From Arthrobacter sp. Bi83 (GTDB taxonomy: Bacteria; Actinomycetota; Actinomycetes; Actinomycetales; Micrococcaceae): DNA of 53,388 nucleotides. Shown here in pieces: positions 28,145 through 37,223 of the stretch. Within the stretch, counting starts at the first letter, position 1. Every line of letters begins with the position of its first letter. Location of the stretch: contig NZ_CAKKLY010000034.1 in the NCBI RefSeq assembly GCF_918698095.1, forward strand, positions 1 to 53,388, read 5' to 3'. The notes below the pieces were generated by a model. That model was not told where the DNA came from, did no database searches, and was given only the letters and a program-made list of their open reading frames with translations. The translations under genes and the position numbers were made by a program.

Positions 28145-28194
28145 TGTCCCACTCGCGGACCAAGGCGGAGGGCAGCCCGTGCCGGCGGCGACGC

Positions 28195-29340
28195 TTAGCT
28201 GCCGTGCAGTTTGGTGCTGGCAGCCACCGTGAATTTCGGGTTCCTGCCTTTGATGCGGGTCGGTCCAACCAGCCTTTCGAGAGCCGGCAAGTACGGCAGG
28301 TGGCTGTTGAAGACCGTCCACAGCTCACCGCCGGGAGCCAGCACCCGGGCCGCGGCCTCGAACATCTTGATCCCCGCACCGGTGTGGACGCTCGCTCCAA
28401 GGTGGAAGGGGGGATTTAGCAGGATGAGGTCGGCGCTGCCGGCCGGAACAGAGCTCATCGCGTCGTCCTGAAGCACAGTGATCTGCCTGTCCAGGCCATT
28501 CGCCGCTGCCGTGGCCGCCGCGGACGCAACTGCCGCCGCTGATTGGTCCGTGGCCGTCACCGCCGACTCCGGATGGGCTCGCGCATACATGGCCGCCAGG
28601 ATCCCGGTGCCGCAGCCCAGATCCACTGCGCTGCCGGCCGCAGGGATCGCCGGAAGAAACTCCAGCAGGAAGCGCGTTCCGATATCCAGCCTGGTGCCGG
28701 CGAATACGGCACCGTGCGCACAGACGGTGAGATCCAGCTCGGCGTTGTACTCCATCACCGGATACGGCGACGCTGGCTGCCCGGGCATTGGCCCCGATGC
28801 CACGAGGAGCCGTGACTTCTGCCGCGCCAGCTGCGGCTGGACGGTTTCAAAATACCTCCCCAGCACCGCGTTCATGCCCAGGGACATGTGCTTAACCCGA
28901 CCGCCGGCAAGCAGCACGGTCCCAGCGGACGCGTACCGCGCCACGGCGTCGGAAATTTCCTCGAGCTCGGCGAGCGTCTTGGGAAGCTGCAGCAGAACGA
29001 TGTCCGCGCCGTCCAGCAGCGCTGCCCCCAGGGGCAGCTGCACAAACCCGGCGTCGACGCCGAGTGCAGCAGCATTGTTGCGGAGTGCACGCTCCCCCGT
29101 GATGAGATCCTGGTACACCCGAACCCGCGCAGGCGGTGACGCACGGCCAGCGAGCAGCCCCAGCGCGAGAGCCCCGTAGCGGTCGCCGAGGACCGCAACG
29201 CTGCTCTCGGGCGTCAGGAAGTCGGCGGCCGTTTCCAGCAGCAGCGTGTCGGTGGCGTCCCATGCCTGCAGGTTGGTGGCCTCAACGTCCGGGTACCTCC
29301 GCAGCCTGCCCAGTAGGTGCCCAAGGCTGTTTTCCGTCAC
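28195..29340 (-). CDS. RsmC/RlmG-like class I methyltransferase
   Basis: 381 residues with the two-domain layout of rRNA guanine-N2 methyltransferases: a degenerate N-terminal methyltransferase-like half, then a catalytic half with SAM motif AVDLGCGTGILAAMYARAHP and motif IV LILLNPPFHLG. NPPF marks N-methylation of a base, and the fold matches RsmC (16S G1207) and RlmG (23S G1835). Which rRNA it acts on cannot be decided by eye. It lies 122 bp upstream of the ROK start on the same strand; the intervening dyad suggests separate promoters. Confidence 0.88.
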   Translation of the reverse strand: MTENSLGHLLGRLRRYPDVEATNLQAWDATDTLLLETAADFLTPESSVAVLGDRYGALALGLLAGRASPPARVRVYQDLITGERALRNNAAALGVDAGFVQLPLGAALLDGADIVLLQLPKTLAELEEISDAVARYASAGTVLLAGGRVKHMSLGMNAVLGRYFETVQPQLARQKSRLLVASGPMPGQPASPYPVMEYNAELDLTVCAHGAVFAGTRLDIGTRFLLEFLPAIPAAGSAVDLGCGTGILAAMYARAHPESAVTATDQSAAAVASAAATAAANGLDRQITVLQDDAMSSVPAGSADLILLNPPFHLGASVHTGAGIKMFEAAARVLAPGGELWTVFNSHLPYLPALERLVGPTRIKGRNPKFTVAASTKLHGS

Positions 29341-30020
29341 CTGATGCCGCCGCCTGTTCTTTACTGCCTGCCAATGCCGAATATGCCGTGCCCCTCGAGG
29401 GGCAGGCTACTGAGCAAACTTACCGCGAATTCGGTGCAGGCCGCCCGCCAAAACCCGCACCGTCACCGGCGGACGGGAATGAACCCTTCTTCGGAATGCG
29501 ACATCAGACCTCCAGAAGCCGCTACCCCACTTGCTTGCTTGCGGCAACGAACTTAGGCTTGACTCGTCGGAGAGAGTCGGCTGGGAGCTGTTCCGGAGAC
29601 ACCATGTCATGTTGGACGCCACCCTCTTACTGGGACGGCACCGGGCGTCCGGGGGATTTTTAATCCCGAAAGAACTCTCGCCGCAACCCTCGGGCTGAAG
29701 AAGTATCAGCCAGTACTCACTTCTTCACGGATCTCGGGGCTCTGGGCCTTCGGAAGCTCCATCCCCTCTTCTGTTCGATTTATGAGGGTCCGTTTTGGCG
29801 GCACGAACGCTTCATGACGGGAGAAGAGGTTCTGCCGGCGGCAACTTTCTGCGGCAACCCTGCCCGTGAAATTTCGGGGCAGCCGCAGCAAGTTCTGCCC
29901 CGAAGGCCTGAGAGGCACATACTCTTCGCAGTCATCTTCGTGATGCGGCCGCGGATCTGTCGCCGCGGCGGCACCGTGCATCATTCCGGATCCGGGAGCA
30001 GCCCGGCGCGTGGTTCCGCC
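29341..30020. other. 680-bp gap without recognisable gene
   Basis: No convincing ORF on either strand. A hairpin with a 10-bp perfect stem (TTCGGGGCAG and complement) lies at 29873-29904 and may terminate transcription of the DUF4193 gene. The rest shows no repeat or motif that I recognise. Confidence 0.5.
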
Positions 30021-30332
30021 TTAGCCTTCACATTCAGTGCAGTATGCGTGGCCGTCCTTCTCACGCGCAATTTGGGACCGGTGCCGGACCAGGAAACAGG
30101 AGTAGCAGGTGAATTCGTCCTCCGCCTGGGGTACGACCTGGACGACCAGTTCCTCGGCGACAAACTCTCCGCCCGGGGTGACGGCGCCGTCCATGGCGTC
30201 AGCCTCGTCCAGCTCGCGGACGACGCTGCGGGCGTCCGGGGCGTTCGCGGACTGAAGCGCTTCGAGGGACCTGTCCTGAGATTCTTTGACGTCGGATCGT
30301 ACTTCGTCGTAATCGGTTGCCACTTGGTTCAT
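30021..30332 (-). CDS. DUF4193 family protein
   Basis: 103 residues, acidic. Family hallmarks are the N-terminal MNQVATDYDEVRSDV and the C-terminal EFTCYSCFLVRHRSQIAREK, then YCTECEG, where two CxxC pairs suggest a zinc ribbon. DUF4193 is an actinobacterial family of unknown function. AGAGAAGAG precedes ATG 30332; a longer frame to 30389 has no ribosome site. Confidence 0.85.
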   Translation of the reverse strand: MNQVATDYDEVRSDVKESQDRSLEALQSANAPDARSVVRELDEADAMDGAVTPGGEFVAEELVVQVVPQAEDEFTCYSCFLVRHRSQIAREKDGHAYCTECEG

Positions 30333-30490
30333 TCTCTTCTCTGACGTTCTTATCTGACGGGAATGCAACATACACCATTTCACCGGCATTCCCCTATCAC
30401 GAGGACATGGGGGGCGGAAGCCGGAAATGGCACACGACGGGCTTCGGCAGGGCTCGGTGACGTTTCCGTGGCTCGTACTGCGGTCGGTCC

Positions 30491-30841
30491 CTAAACCTTT
30501 TTCACCACACCCGACTTCAGCTGCATGGGACCCACACCGTCGATTTTGCAGTCAATGTCGTGGTCGCCCACGCCGTCCAGGAGGCGGATGCCGCGCACCT
30601 TGGTGCCAACCTTGATGACGGTGGAGCTGCCCTTGACCTTGAGGTCCTTGACCACGGTAACGGTGTCGCCGTCGGCCAGCGCGTTTCCCACGGCGTCCCT
30701 GATGACCCGCTCCCCCGGCCCGTCCGCTTCAGCCGGCGCCGCTGACCATTCGTGGCCGCATTCAGGGCAGACCAGGAGAGCACCCATCTCATACGTGTAT
30801 TCGCTTGAGCAATCCGGGCAAGGAGGAAGCGTCTCGTTCAC
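30491..30841 (-). CDS. PhnA/YjdM zinc-ribbon domain protein
   Basis: 116 residues. An N-terminal zinc ribbon ([13 protein letters not shown] and [11 protein letters not shown], two CxxC pairs) precedes a compact C-terminal domain ([40 protein letters not shown]). This matches the YjdM family once called PhnA. It is not phosphonoacetate hydrolase, and its function is unclear. GTG 30841 is preceded by TAGGAT about 11 bp upstream, a possible -10 of a leaderless transcript. Confidence 0.88.
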   Translation of the reverse strand: MNETLPPCPDCSSEYTYEMGALLVCPECGHEWSAAPAEADGPGERVIRDAVGNALADGDTVTVVKDLKVKGSSTVIKVGTKVRGIRLLDGVGDHDIDCKIDGVGPMQLKSGVVKKV

Positions 30842-30971
30842 GTTGCCTATCCTAATCCGCGCGTCAGGGGCAGCGGCTGTCGCTGCAATCGAACGAAGTC
30901 GAGATTCCTGGGCCGCTCCGGGCATAAACTTCCCCTGTAAGCATCGTTGGAGTTAACTCAAGGATGGCGTC

Positions 30972-31544
30972 ATGACCGCGATCGATCCGGAATTGCTGAC
31001 CTTCGAGTACAGGCTCCGGTATCGCGGCGCCCCCGGCCCCGAGCACGATCCGGCTGACCTTCCGATGCGGTGGGAAATCACCATTAGCGGCGGACACAAC
31101 GAAGACGACGTCCAAGTCGGAAGCGCGGCCGTCTACCTTGTGCCAAAGGCAGGGATGCTCAACCTCGCCGTGGCAGCCGACGGAGCGGACCGGGAAATGG
31201 AGCTGGTCGCCGAGATGCTGACGAGTGACCGCCCGGACTTGGTGGCCGAGTATCTCCAGTACGGCGGTGACATGATGGTCGTATCATCCCTGGAAATCCT
31301 TCCTGAATACCGGGGCGACAGGATCGGCTACGCGGCTTTGCACGCAATTATCGAGACGATCGGCAGGTCCGCTGACCTGGTTGTGCTTCATGCAGCTCCG
31401 GCGACCAGCGGAGCTTTTCCAGACGAAAAATCTCCTGAATATGAAGCGGCGACGACGGCCCTGAAAGCGTACTGGCTGGATTTCGGCTTCGAGGAAGCCG
31501 CCGGAGACTACCTGGCGATCGTCAAACAGAAGATCCTGGAATGA
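30972..31544 (+). CDS. GNAT-like N-acetyltransferase
   Basis: 190 residues. The GNAT acetyl-CoA site is recognisable in MMVVSSLEILPEYRGDRIGYAALHAIIE (LEILPEYRGDRIG matches the R/Q-x-x-G-x-G/A pattern with Asp and Ile changes), followed by LVVLHAAPAT and a late YWLDFGFEEAAGDYLAI. The substrate is unknown. AAGGATGG lies about 6 bp before ATG 30972. Divergent from the PhnA/YjdM gene, 130 bp away. Confidence 0.7.
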   Translation: MTAIDPELLTFEYRLRYRGAPGPEHDPADLPMRWEITISGGHNEDDVQVGSAAVYLVPKAGMLNLAVAADGADREMELVAEMLTSDRPDLVAEYLQYGGDMMVVSSLEILPEYRGDRIGYAALHAIIETIGRSADLVVLHAAPATSGAFPDEKSPEYEAATTALKAYWLDFGFEEAAGDYLAIVKQKILE

Positions 31545-31744
31545 TGCTTCCGGCGCGCGCTGGCAGGTTCCAGCACCTGCTAAGGCGGGGCGATTACTTT
31601 GGGCGCACCGGTGCCCGGGACACCCGGAACCGCGTTGCCCGTTGGCCTGTGCCTTGACGTCCCCATCACAAGATTCCAGTGCCCCTCGCCCCAGGAGATC
31701 GCAGGTCAGGCTTGGTCGGGTCGGAGCCGCACCCCACTAATAAT

Positions 31745-31820
31745 GGGACATATATGTCGCATCTGCGAAGTAAGCTCGGATGTGCCAGATATGTCCCAAG
31801 CGCAGAAAATCCCTATATGA
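31745..31820 (+). promoter_or_regulatory. hipBA operators and leaderless promoter
   Basis: A perfect 12-bp palindrome GACATATATGTC lies at 31747-31758, flanked to give GGGACATAT. An inverted partner ATATGTCCC lies at 31789-31797, and another half site (ATATGTCAC) at 31827-31835 overlaps the hipB start. TATGAT at 31815-31820 is a good -10, putting the transcript start at or beside ATG 31828. HipB antitoxins repress their own operon through paired palindromes, which fits. Confidence 0.7.
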
Positions 31821-31827
31821 TCAAAAT

Positions 31828-32088
31828 ATGTCACATTCGCCGGACTTGACCCCGTTCTATCGCGCTGTGGATGCCGTCTCTTTCGGACTGGCCATCAGCG
31901 ATGCCCGCAAGGAAGCATCCCTGACGCAGCAGGAACTGGCCGACCGGATCCGCACCACCCGCCGCACCATCCACCGCCTCGAACACGGCGAAGCGGTGTC
32001 CATGATCGTCGCGATAGACGCAATCCGTGCCCTCGGCCGGGATGTGGCACTGATCCCCCGGTTCTCCAAGCTGCAGGTCAGGCCGTGA
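31828..32088 (+). CDS. hipB: HipB-like antitoxin, HTH
   Basis: 86 residues. An XRE-type helix-turn-helix is evident: GLAISDARKEASLTQQELAD, then TTRRTIHRLEHGEAVSM. It binds the palindromes upstream and, in known pairs, holds the HipA kinase inactive. The -10 at 31815 suggests leaderless translation. Its TGA overlaps the hipA GTG start by 4 bp, so the pair is translationally coupled. Confidence 0.9.
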   Translation: MSHSPDLTPFYRAVDAVSFGLAISDARKEASLTQQELADRIRTTRRTIHRLEHGEAVSMIVAIDAIRALGRDVALIPRFSKLQVRP

Positions 32089-33335
32089 CCCGCCGTAGCC
32101 TTGAGGTCTTTCTGCATGGACGCCCCATCGGGGTTCTCTCCGGCACGCCCTTGAGGCTGGCCTTCCAGTACGACCGGGACATCGTCGCCGAATATGGTGC
32201 ATCGTCCATCCTGCTCTCCCTGGCGCTCCCGGTGACGCGGAAGAAACTGGACGGCCCCGCGGTCTTTAACTACTTCGACGGACTGCTGCCCGAAGGCCAG
32301 GTGCGCTCGCACCTGGCTGCCGCGAACCGGATCACCACACCGGATGCCCTCGGCCTGCTGTCCGTCCTCGGGGCCGACTGCGCCGGCGCGGTCCAGGCGC
32401 TGCCGCCAGGAACCGGGCCGGACGGGCCCTCGCAGGCGGCAGCCATGACGGACGAGGAGGTCCGCCATGTCGTTGAGTCACTGCCGACCTGGGATCTGCC
32501 CGCCGACTTCGCCATCACGGCCTCCCTGGGAGGCGTCCAGTCAAAGGTCCTCCTGAGCAGGCACGACGGCGGGTGGGCCTGGCCCGGACGGGGCGCGGTG
32601 TCCACGCACATCATCAAGCCCGAGCCGCTCGATTCGCCGATCCCCCAGCTCCTCACCTCCGAAGACTGGGCCCTCCGGGTCGCTGCGGCAGCAGGGCTGC
32701 CGGCAGCCCAAGCGCACCTGGAAACGTTCGGGGAACGGGACGCCATCGTCGTGACGCGCTTTGACCGCACCCCGGACGGGGGCAGGCTGCACCAGGAAGA
32801 CTTCACCCAGGCCCTCGCCCTCGCGAGCACGGCCAAGTACGAGGGAACCACGGTCCCGCCGTCCCGGCTCACCCGAGTCGTTGCTGCCGCGTCACCGCAC
32901 ACCCGCCACCCTGACGATTTCCGACGTGACCTGCTCCGGGCCGTCACCTTCAACCTTGTCATCGGCAACGGCGATGCCCACTCGAAAAACTACTCGATCC
33001 TGATCCGGGACGGCGGCGAAGTGCTGCTCGCTCCCCTGTACGACGTGGCGCCCACGCTGTTGCTCTACCCGCCAAGCTCCAACGCCGGCCACGCGCTCGG
33101 CGGGCAGATCGGGCTGAATCACCTCACACTGGAACACCTCGTCCGGGAAGGAGCGGCCTGGGGCCTGGAAGCGGATGATGCCAGGGTCACCGCGCGATCT
33201 GCAATGGAAGCCGTCGGGCACGCTGCAGCGGCGACCAGGTCCCCCGATGACCGGCTGCAGTTCCTGAAAGACCTCGTGCCGGCCAGGGTTGAGGACCTCC
33301 TCACCGGCGGCACCGCCCGCCGGGCACTCCCCTGA
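32085..33335 (+). CDS. hipA: HipA-like serine/threonine kinase toxin
   Basis: 416 residues. It keeps the N-terminal HipA domain (LEVFLHGRPIGVLSGTPLRL, FNYFDGLLPEGQVR) and the kinase domain: ASLGGVQSKVLL (nucleotide contact), VVTRFDRTPDGG, catalytic loop VIGNGDAHSKNYSIL (Asp and Asn) and metal-binding APLYDVAPTLL. Length is normal for a full HipA. In the best known case the kinase phosphorylates glutamyl-tRNA synthetase and causes dormancy; the target here is unknown. GTG start overlaps hipB. No truncation or lost residue is seen, so the module appears functional. Confidence 0.92.
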   Translation: MTRRSLEVFLHGRPIGVLSGTPLRLAFQYDRDIVAEYGASSILLSLALPVTRKKLDGPAVFNYFDGLLPEGQVRSHLAAANRITTPDALGLLSVLGADCAGAVQALPPGTGPDGPSQAAAMTDEEVRHVVESLPTWDLPADFAITASLGGVQSKVLLSRHDGGWAWPGRGAVSTHIIKPEPLDSPIPQLLTSEDWALRVAAAAGLPAAQAHLETFGERDAIVVTRFDRTPDGGRLHQEDFTQALALASTAKYEGTTVPPSRLTRVVAAASPHTRHPDDFRRDLLRAVTFNLVIGNGDAHSKNYSILIRDGGEVLLAPLYDVAPTLLLYPPSSNAGHALGGQIGLNHLTLEHLVREGAAWGLEADDARVTARSAMEAVGHAAAATRSPDDRLQFLKDLVPARVEDLLTGGTARRALP

Positions 33336-33430
33336 CTCCTCCGCTCGCCCGGGCAGCATGGGCTGACCCAAAAGTGGCGCAAACGAACTCTGTTGGCGGA
33401 TTTCGGCACACTACCCGCCCTGGGCACACA

Positions 33431-33460
33431 AAAGGGGCCGCACCTCAGTGCAGCCCCTTT
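33431..33460. terminator. Terminator between hipA and DUF805 gene
   Basis: AAAGGGGC and its complement GCCCCTTT enclose an inner CGCAC/GTGC stem. It is placed between convergent genes, 96 bp after hipA and 40 bp after the DUF805 stop. Confidence 0.8.
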
Positions 33461-33499
33461 CGCGCTCTCCGACCGGAGGTCCTTGCGGACAGGTCCTGA

Positions 33500-33994
33500 C
33501 TAGACGCTGCCGGGCTGGTCGAAGCGCTGACCTGCCGGGTTGGCGGGCAGAATCATGAACACCAGCAAGGCCAGTGCACCCAGGAACGGCACCAGCCCGA
33601 GGAGCACCAGCCAGCCGCTCATGTTCACGTCGTGCAGGCGCCGTACGGTGAGCGCGAGGGACGGAACGATGGTGGCCAGCGCCCAAATGACGAGCAGAAT
33701 GTAGCCGACGATGGCACCAGGTCCGGGAGCCGGGGTGCTGCCGAGGCTAGAACTTGCCGGCGTGGCGGCAGCTCCCGCTCCTATGATGATGTTCACGATG
33801 ATGCTTACGCCAACGGATACCAGGGTCCACCACCAGTATTCGCTGCGGCTGGCCCTCCCGGAGAACGTGGCGTACTTCTTGAAGAACCGGCGGACTGCTG
33901 CCGGGAAAGGCGCGCCATAGTACGGAGCCCAGAGTGGCGGTTCACCGCCTTGCCAGGGCTGCGCTTGCTGCTGCGGGTATTGCGGATAACTCAA
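33500..33994 (-). CDS. DUF805 membrane protein
   Basis: 164 residues. A Gln/Pro-rich cytoplasmic start is followed by FFKKYATFSGRASRSEYWWW, the DUF805 signature, then four hydrophobic helices (about 56-72, 95-115, 125-150) with VRRLHDVNMSGWLVLLGLVP, the second conserved block. Inner-membrane protein of unknown function. Confidence 0.9.
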   Translation of the reverse strand: MSYPQYPQQQAQPWQGGEPPLWAPYYGAPFPAAVRRFFKKYATFSGRASRSEYWWWTLVSVGVSIIVNIIIGAGAAATPASSSLGSTPAPGPGAIVGYILLVIWALATIVPSLALTVRRLHDVNMSGWLVLLGLVPFLGALALLVFMILPANPAGQRFDQPGSV

Positions 33995-34203
33995 GTTGTA
34001 CCCCCATGTTTTCGAGTGAGTGAAACGAGCTCATCCTAAAGCTGCGACCTGGCGGAAGGGCGGTTCGTGGGACAAAATTTACCCTGTTGCGACGTTTCTG
34101 TGACCTGGCCTGGATTTCCTCAGGCGTCAGAAGGAGCATGAAGGTTCCGTGAAAAGTGGTCAAAAGGTGCCCACGTGTCAGAGCTGTGTCGAGTTTCGGC
34201 AAA

Positions 34204-34248
34204 GAAAAACCGCCAGAACCGGGCCGCAGCCCTGAATTCCAGCGGTTT
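34204..34248 (-). terminator. Terminator of tRNA-Ala copy A
   Basis: On the minus strand an imperfect long stem from AAACCGCTGGAA to TTCTGGCGGTTT is followed by five T. It is repeated after tRNA copy B (38616-38662). Confidence 0.75.
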
Positions 34249-34250
34249 CT

Positions 34251-34326
34251 TGGTGGAGCTGAGGGGACTCGAACCCCTGACCCCCTGCATGCCATGCAGG
34301 TGCGCTACCAGCTGCGCCACAGCCCC
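34251..34326 (-). tRNA. tRNA-Ala (anticodon GGC), copy A
   Basis: The minus strand gives a full cloverleaf: acceptor GGGGCTG, D-loop AGCTGGTAGC, anticodon stem CCTGC/GCAGG with loop ATGGCAT, T-loop GGTTCGAGTCC, discriminator A. CCA is encoded in this copy. It belongs to a ~130-bp segment repeated at 38609-38737. Confidence 0.95.
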
Positions 34327-34584
34327 AAACCTTGTTCCTGCCGGTCTTTTGTGTCTCCCGGAAGCAACCTGAATAGCCTAATGCACAATTGGGCTGGAAG
34401 CCAATCAGGCCGTCCCCGTGCCCGGCACGGTGACTTCCCGCCGCGGCCTTTTTGAGTGGCTAAGCGCAAGCGGGGACCCGGACTCCAAGACTTTCCCAAG
34501 GTCTGTCCCGTAGCCTGAGTCCAGCGGAATGACCCGCATGCGTGTTGCTGGGGCGCTGTGGATAATGCAGAGCTGAGGAGAGCC

Positions 34585-35367
34585 ATGCGTTTGAAGCGAA
34601 AGCTGGCAGCAGCGGTTATTGCTGCCGCCACGTTGAGTCTGGCGGCAGTGAATCTGAATGGGCGCGTGTCGGTACCGGCATCGGACCCGGGATTCGTAGC
34701 AACGGCGGCCACGGACGGAGTCCAGGCTGCAGTCCTGCGGGGATGGGGCCGGGTGGTGGCAGGCGACGAGTTTTCCTACGTCGGGGCGCCCAACCCGCAA
34801 AAATGGAAACTGTACGACGGGCTGGGGCACGCCGGCAAAGGGATCCGTAGCCCAAAGGCGTGGAACGTGGCCAATGGAGTGGCGACGGTCAGCGGTAACG
34901 TTTCCGGCACGACGGGCGGGATGTCGGCGATTTTCGCCCAACAAAAGTACGGCCGTTGGGAAACACGAATGAAGACCAGCGTGCGAGACCCGAAATACCA
35001 CCCTGTCGTGCTCCTGTGGCCGAACGGCAACACTTCCCCGAACTGCGCTGAAGTTGACTACGCCGAGGCGCTCACCGATACCACCATGGTCAAATTTGCC
35101 CTGCACTACGCCTGCGCCGGACCATACAGCTATCAGACCCGGGGGGCACGGACGATCGACGTCACCCAATGGCACAACTACGCCGTCCAGTGGACCTCAA
35201 CGGGGATCACCGGATACATCGATGGAATCCTGTGGTTCACCGACACGAATCCAGCCCATCAGCCGACCGTCGGGATGCACCAGACCCTCCAGCTCGACTG
35301 GTTCCCGAACGGAACGGCCACCAAACCAACCCAGATGCAGGTCGATTGGGTCCGCGTCTACCGGTGA
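34585..35367 (+). CDS. Secreted GH16-family glycoside hydrolase
   Basis: 260 residues. A basic start (MRLKRK) and hydrophobic core LAAAVIAAATLSLAAV form a signal peptide. The GH16 catalytic motif ExDxxE is present as EVDYAE in NCAEVDYAEALTD, with nucleophile and acid/base Glu on both sides of Asp. Other landmarks are YGRWETRMKTS, WHNYAVQWTSTGITGYIDG and the final MQVDWVRVYR strand. GH16 enzymes cleave beta-1,3 or beta-1,3-1,4 glucans and related polymers; the substrate is not resolved here. GAGGAGAG lies 6 bp before ATG 34585. It lies between the two tRNA-Ala repeats, 69 bp before the P450. Confidence 0.88.
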   Translation: MRLKRKLAAAVIAAATLSLAAVNLNGRVSVPASDPGFVATAATDGVQAAVLRGWGRVVAGDEFSYVGAPNPQKWKLYDGLGHAGKGIRSPKAWNVANGVATVSGNVSGTTGGMSAIFAQQKYGRWETRMKTSVRDPKYHPVVLLWPNGNTSPNCAEVDYAEALTDTTMVKFALHYACAGPYSYQTRGARTIDVTQWHNYAVQWTSTGITGYIDGILWFTDTNPAHQPTVGMHQTLQLDWFPNGTATKPTQMQVDWVRVYR

Positions 35368-35436
35368 GACGTGCAACGCGCGCCCCGACACTTCGTCTGC
35401 GCCCGGAAGACCGCGGGCGGAGCAGGGAGGCCAACC

Positions 35437-36603
35437 ATGGACTTCAGACCGGATAATGAGCATCGAATGGACCCCTTCCCTCATTACAAGAGGATGAGGG
35501 AACACGCACCTGTCCTCCACGACGAGTCATCCGGGAGCTGGCACGTCTTCCGGTATGACGACGTGCAGCGTGTGCTTTCCGAACATGCCACGTTCTCCTC
35601 AAGGATGGGCGGGGGCGATCCGTCGGAGACGGGCCAGTTGTTCGCGGCGAGTCTGGTCACCACCGACCCACCCCGGCACCGGCAATTGCGCTCCCTGGTG
35701 ACTCAGGCGTTCACGCCGAAGGCAGTGGACGGGCTTGCTCCCCGTATCTCAACGCTCACGGAGGAACTACTGGACGGGATCGCTGCCATCGGTACGGCCG
35801 ACCTTGTCGAGGAGTTGGCGTACCCGCTGCCGGTGATCGTGATCGCGGAGCTCATGGGCATACCCGCCGAGGACCGTGATCGCTTCAAGAAGTGGTCCGA
35901 TGTCATCGTCAGCCAAACGCGGGCGGGAGCGGAGAGCGCCGACCACCGCACCACCAACCGGGACATGACTGAGTACTTCCTGGCCATGATCGAACAGCGT
36001 AGACGCCGCCCTGGAAGCGATTTGATCAGCAACCTGCTGGCAGCCGAGATCGAAGGCGAAAAACTGAGTGTCGCCGAGCTGCTGGGCTTCTGCAGTTTGC
36101 TGCTCGTCGCCGGCAATGAAACGACCACCAACCTGATCGGCAACGCGGTGCTTTGTTTCACGGAAGTGCCCGGCACGATCGAACGGCTCCAAGCGGAACC
36201 AGCGCTTTTGCCGCAGGCGGTAGAAGAAGTGCTGCGCTACCGTTCTCCCGTCCAGTCCATGTACCGGGTAGCGGCTACAGAAACTATCCTGGGCGGTCTC
36301 CAGATCCCCGCCGGAGCCCCGCTGGTGGCGTGGATCGGATCGGCGAACCGCGACGACCGGCACTTCCAGCGACCTGACCAGTTCGATATCGACCGCGGTC
36401 CTGTCCGGCATCTTGCCTTCGGACACGGCATTCACTTCTGTCTCGGTGCCCCTCTTGCCAGACTTGAAGCGAGGATCGCACTTGCGGCCGTTCTGTCCCG
36501 CCTGCCCAGACTGGTCGTGGCCGCCCAAACGCGCCTCGAGCGGGTGGAAAGCACGATCATTTACGGACTCAAGGAGCTCCCGGTCAGCTGGCAGGCAGCC
36601 TAA
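35437..36603 (+). CDS. Cytochrome P450
   Basis: 388 residues, a soluble bacterial P450. Heme-ligand motif FGHGIHFCLGAPLAR (Cys near residue 335), I-helix oxygen-activation motif LLLVAGNETTTNLI, K-helix ExxR as EEVLRYRSP, and TTDPPRHRQLRSLV in the C-helix region are all present. It is of the CYP107-like bacterial type; the substrate is unknown. GGGAGG is 7 bp before ATG 35437. No ferredoxin or ferredoxin reductase gene is nearby, so redox partners must come from elsewhere. Confidence 0.93.
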   Translation: MDFRPDNEHRMDPFPHYKRMREHAPVLHDESSGSWHVFRYDDVQRVLSEHATFSSRMGGGDPSETGQLFAASLVTTDPPRHRQLRSLVTQAFTPKAVDGLAPRISTLTEELLDGIAAIGTADLVEELAYPLPVIVIAELMGIPAEDRDRFKKWSDVIVSQTRAGAESADHRTTNRDMTEYFLAMIEQRRRRPGSDLISNLLAAEIEGEKLSVAELLGFCSLLLVAGNETTTNLIGNAVLCFTEVPGTIERLQAEPALLPQAVEEVLRYRSPVQSMYRVAATETILGGLQIPAGAPLVAWIGSANRDDRHFQRPDQFDIDRGPVRHLAFGHGIHFCLGAPLARLEARIALAAVLSRLPRLVVAAQTRLERVESTIIYGLKELPVSWQAA

Positions 36604-36690
36604 CCACGAGGTTCCGGATGTCTCGAGCCGTTGGGCACGCGGCCAGCCGACGGGTGGCCGTTGGCGCCTTCTGCTCCTGCTCCAACGGCC

Positions 36691-37128
36691 TTACAGGCGG
36701 TTGAGTAATTCGGCCCGCCTGGTGTTGAGCTCCTCGTCGGAGATCAGACCCTGCCGCTGCAGGCGTACAAGTTCCTGGATCTGCGACGCCACAGACGGGG
36801 ATGCTGCGCTGGCCGCGTATCGGTTGATACTGAGCACCCGGATGATGACTCCGGCAAGGACCAGGGCGATGCCCAGCACTATAAGGATCCAGGTCGGAAC
36901 CGCAGAAGAGTCGACACTCCGATAGCACTCTGCCGCGGCACGGGAGCGGCTCCGAAGGGCGTCGAAGATTTCAGCGGCGCGGCTTTGCGGCATAAGCGCA
37001 CTGCCGCAAAGCGGGCCGGCTTTCTGCAAGCCGACGATGATTCCGGTGATCGATACGGAGAATCCCGCGGCAATCAGCCAAACCCATCCTCGCCGAGTCA
37101 TGGGGTCCGGCTGCACGGTACCTTCCAT
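36691..37128 (-). CDS. Small membrane protein with SHOCT domain
   Basis: 145 residues. Two hydrophobic helices (about 13-33, WVWLIAAGFSVSITGIIVGL, and 78-98, WILIVLGIALVLAGVIIRVL) bracket a short loop with two Cys. The C-terminus IQELVRLQRQGLISDEELNT, then RRAELLNRL, is a typical SHOCT (short C-terminal) domain. Function unknown; such proteins are common in actinobacteria. Convergent with the P450 gene. Confidence 0.8.
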   Translation of the reverse strand: MEGTVQPDPMTRRGWVWLIAAGFSVSITGIIVGLQKAGPLCGSALMPQSRAAEIFDALRSRSRAAAECYRSVDSSAVPTWILIVLGIALVLAGVIIRVLSINRYAASAASPSVASQIQELVRLQRQGLISDEELNTRRAELLNRL

Positions 37129-37188
37129 ATCTCCCCTTTAAAAATCGCTAGTGGTGAAGGAAATCATATCGGCACCGGATAAAACAAA

Positions 37189-37223
37189 GCCGCTGGACCG
37201 GGCTGATGACCAGGTCCAGCGGC
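37189..37223. terminator. Hairpin next to the SHOCT gene promoter
   Basis: An 11-bp perfect stem (GCCGCTGGACC and complement) with a 13-nt loop, T-rich on the plus-strand side. It lies 60 bp upstream of the SHOCT protein start, so it probably ends a transcript entering from elsewhere. Confidence 0.6.

Larger units (their letters stand above)
34197..34326 (-). repeat. Direct repeat A (tRNA-Ala plus terminator)
   Basis: 130 bp, differing from 38609-38737 by one inserted G and two substitutions, both in the terminator. Both copies are in the same orientation and bracket a 4.3-kb segment with a GH16 gene and a P450 gene. Confidence 0.9.

Noticed and set aside
31599..31820. 73-codon plus-strand ORF before hipB
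   Set aside because: It runs through the operator and promoter of hipBA and shows no protein-like character.
34156..34455. Plus-strand ORFs across tRNA-Ala copy A
   Set aside because: Same antisense-tRNA artefact as at 38460.
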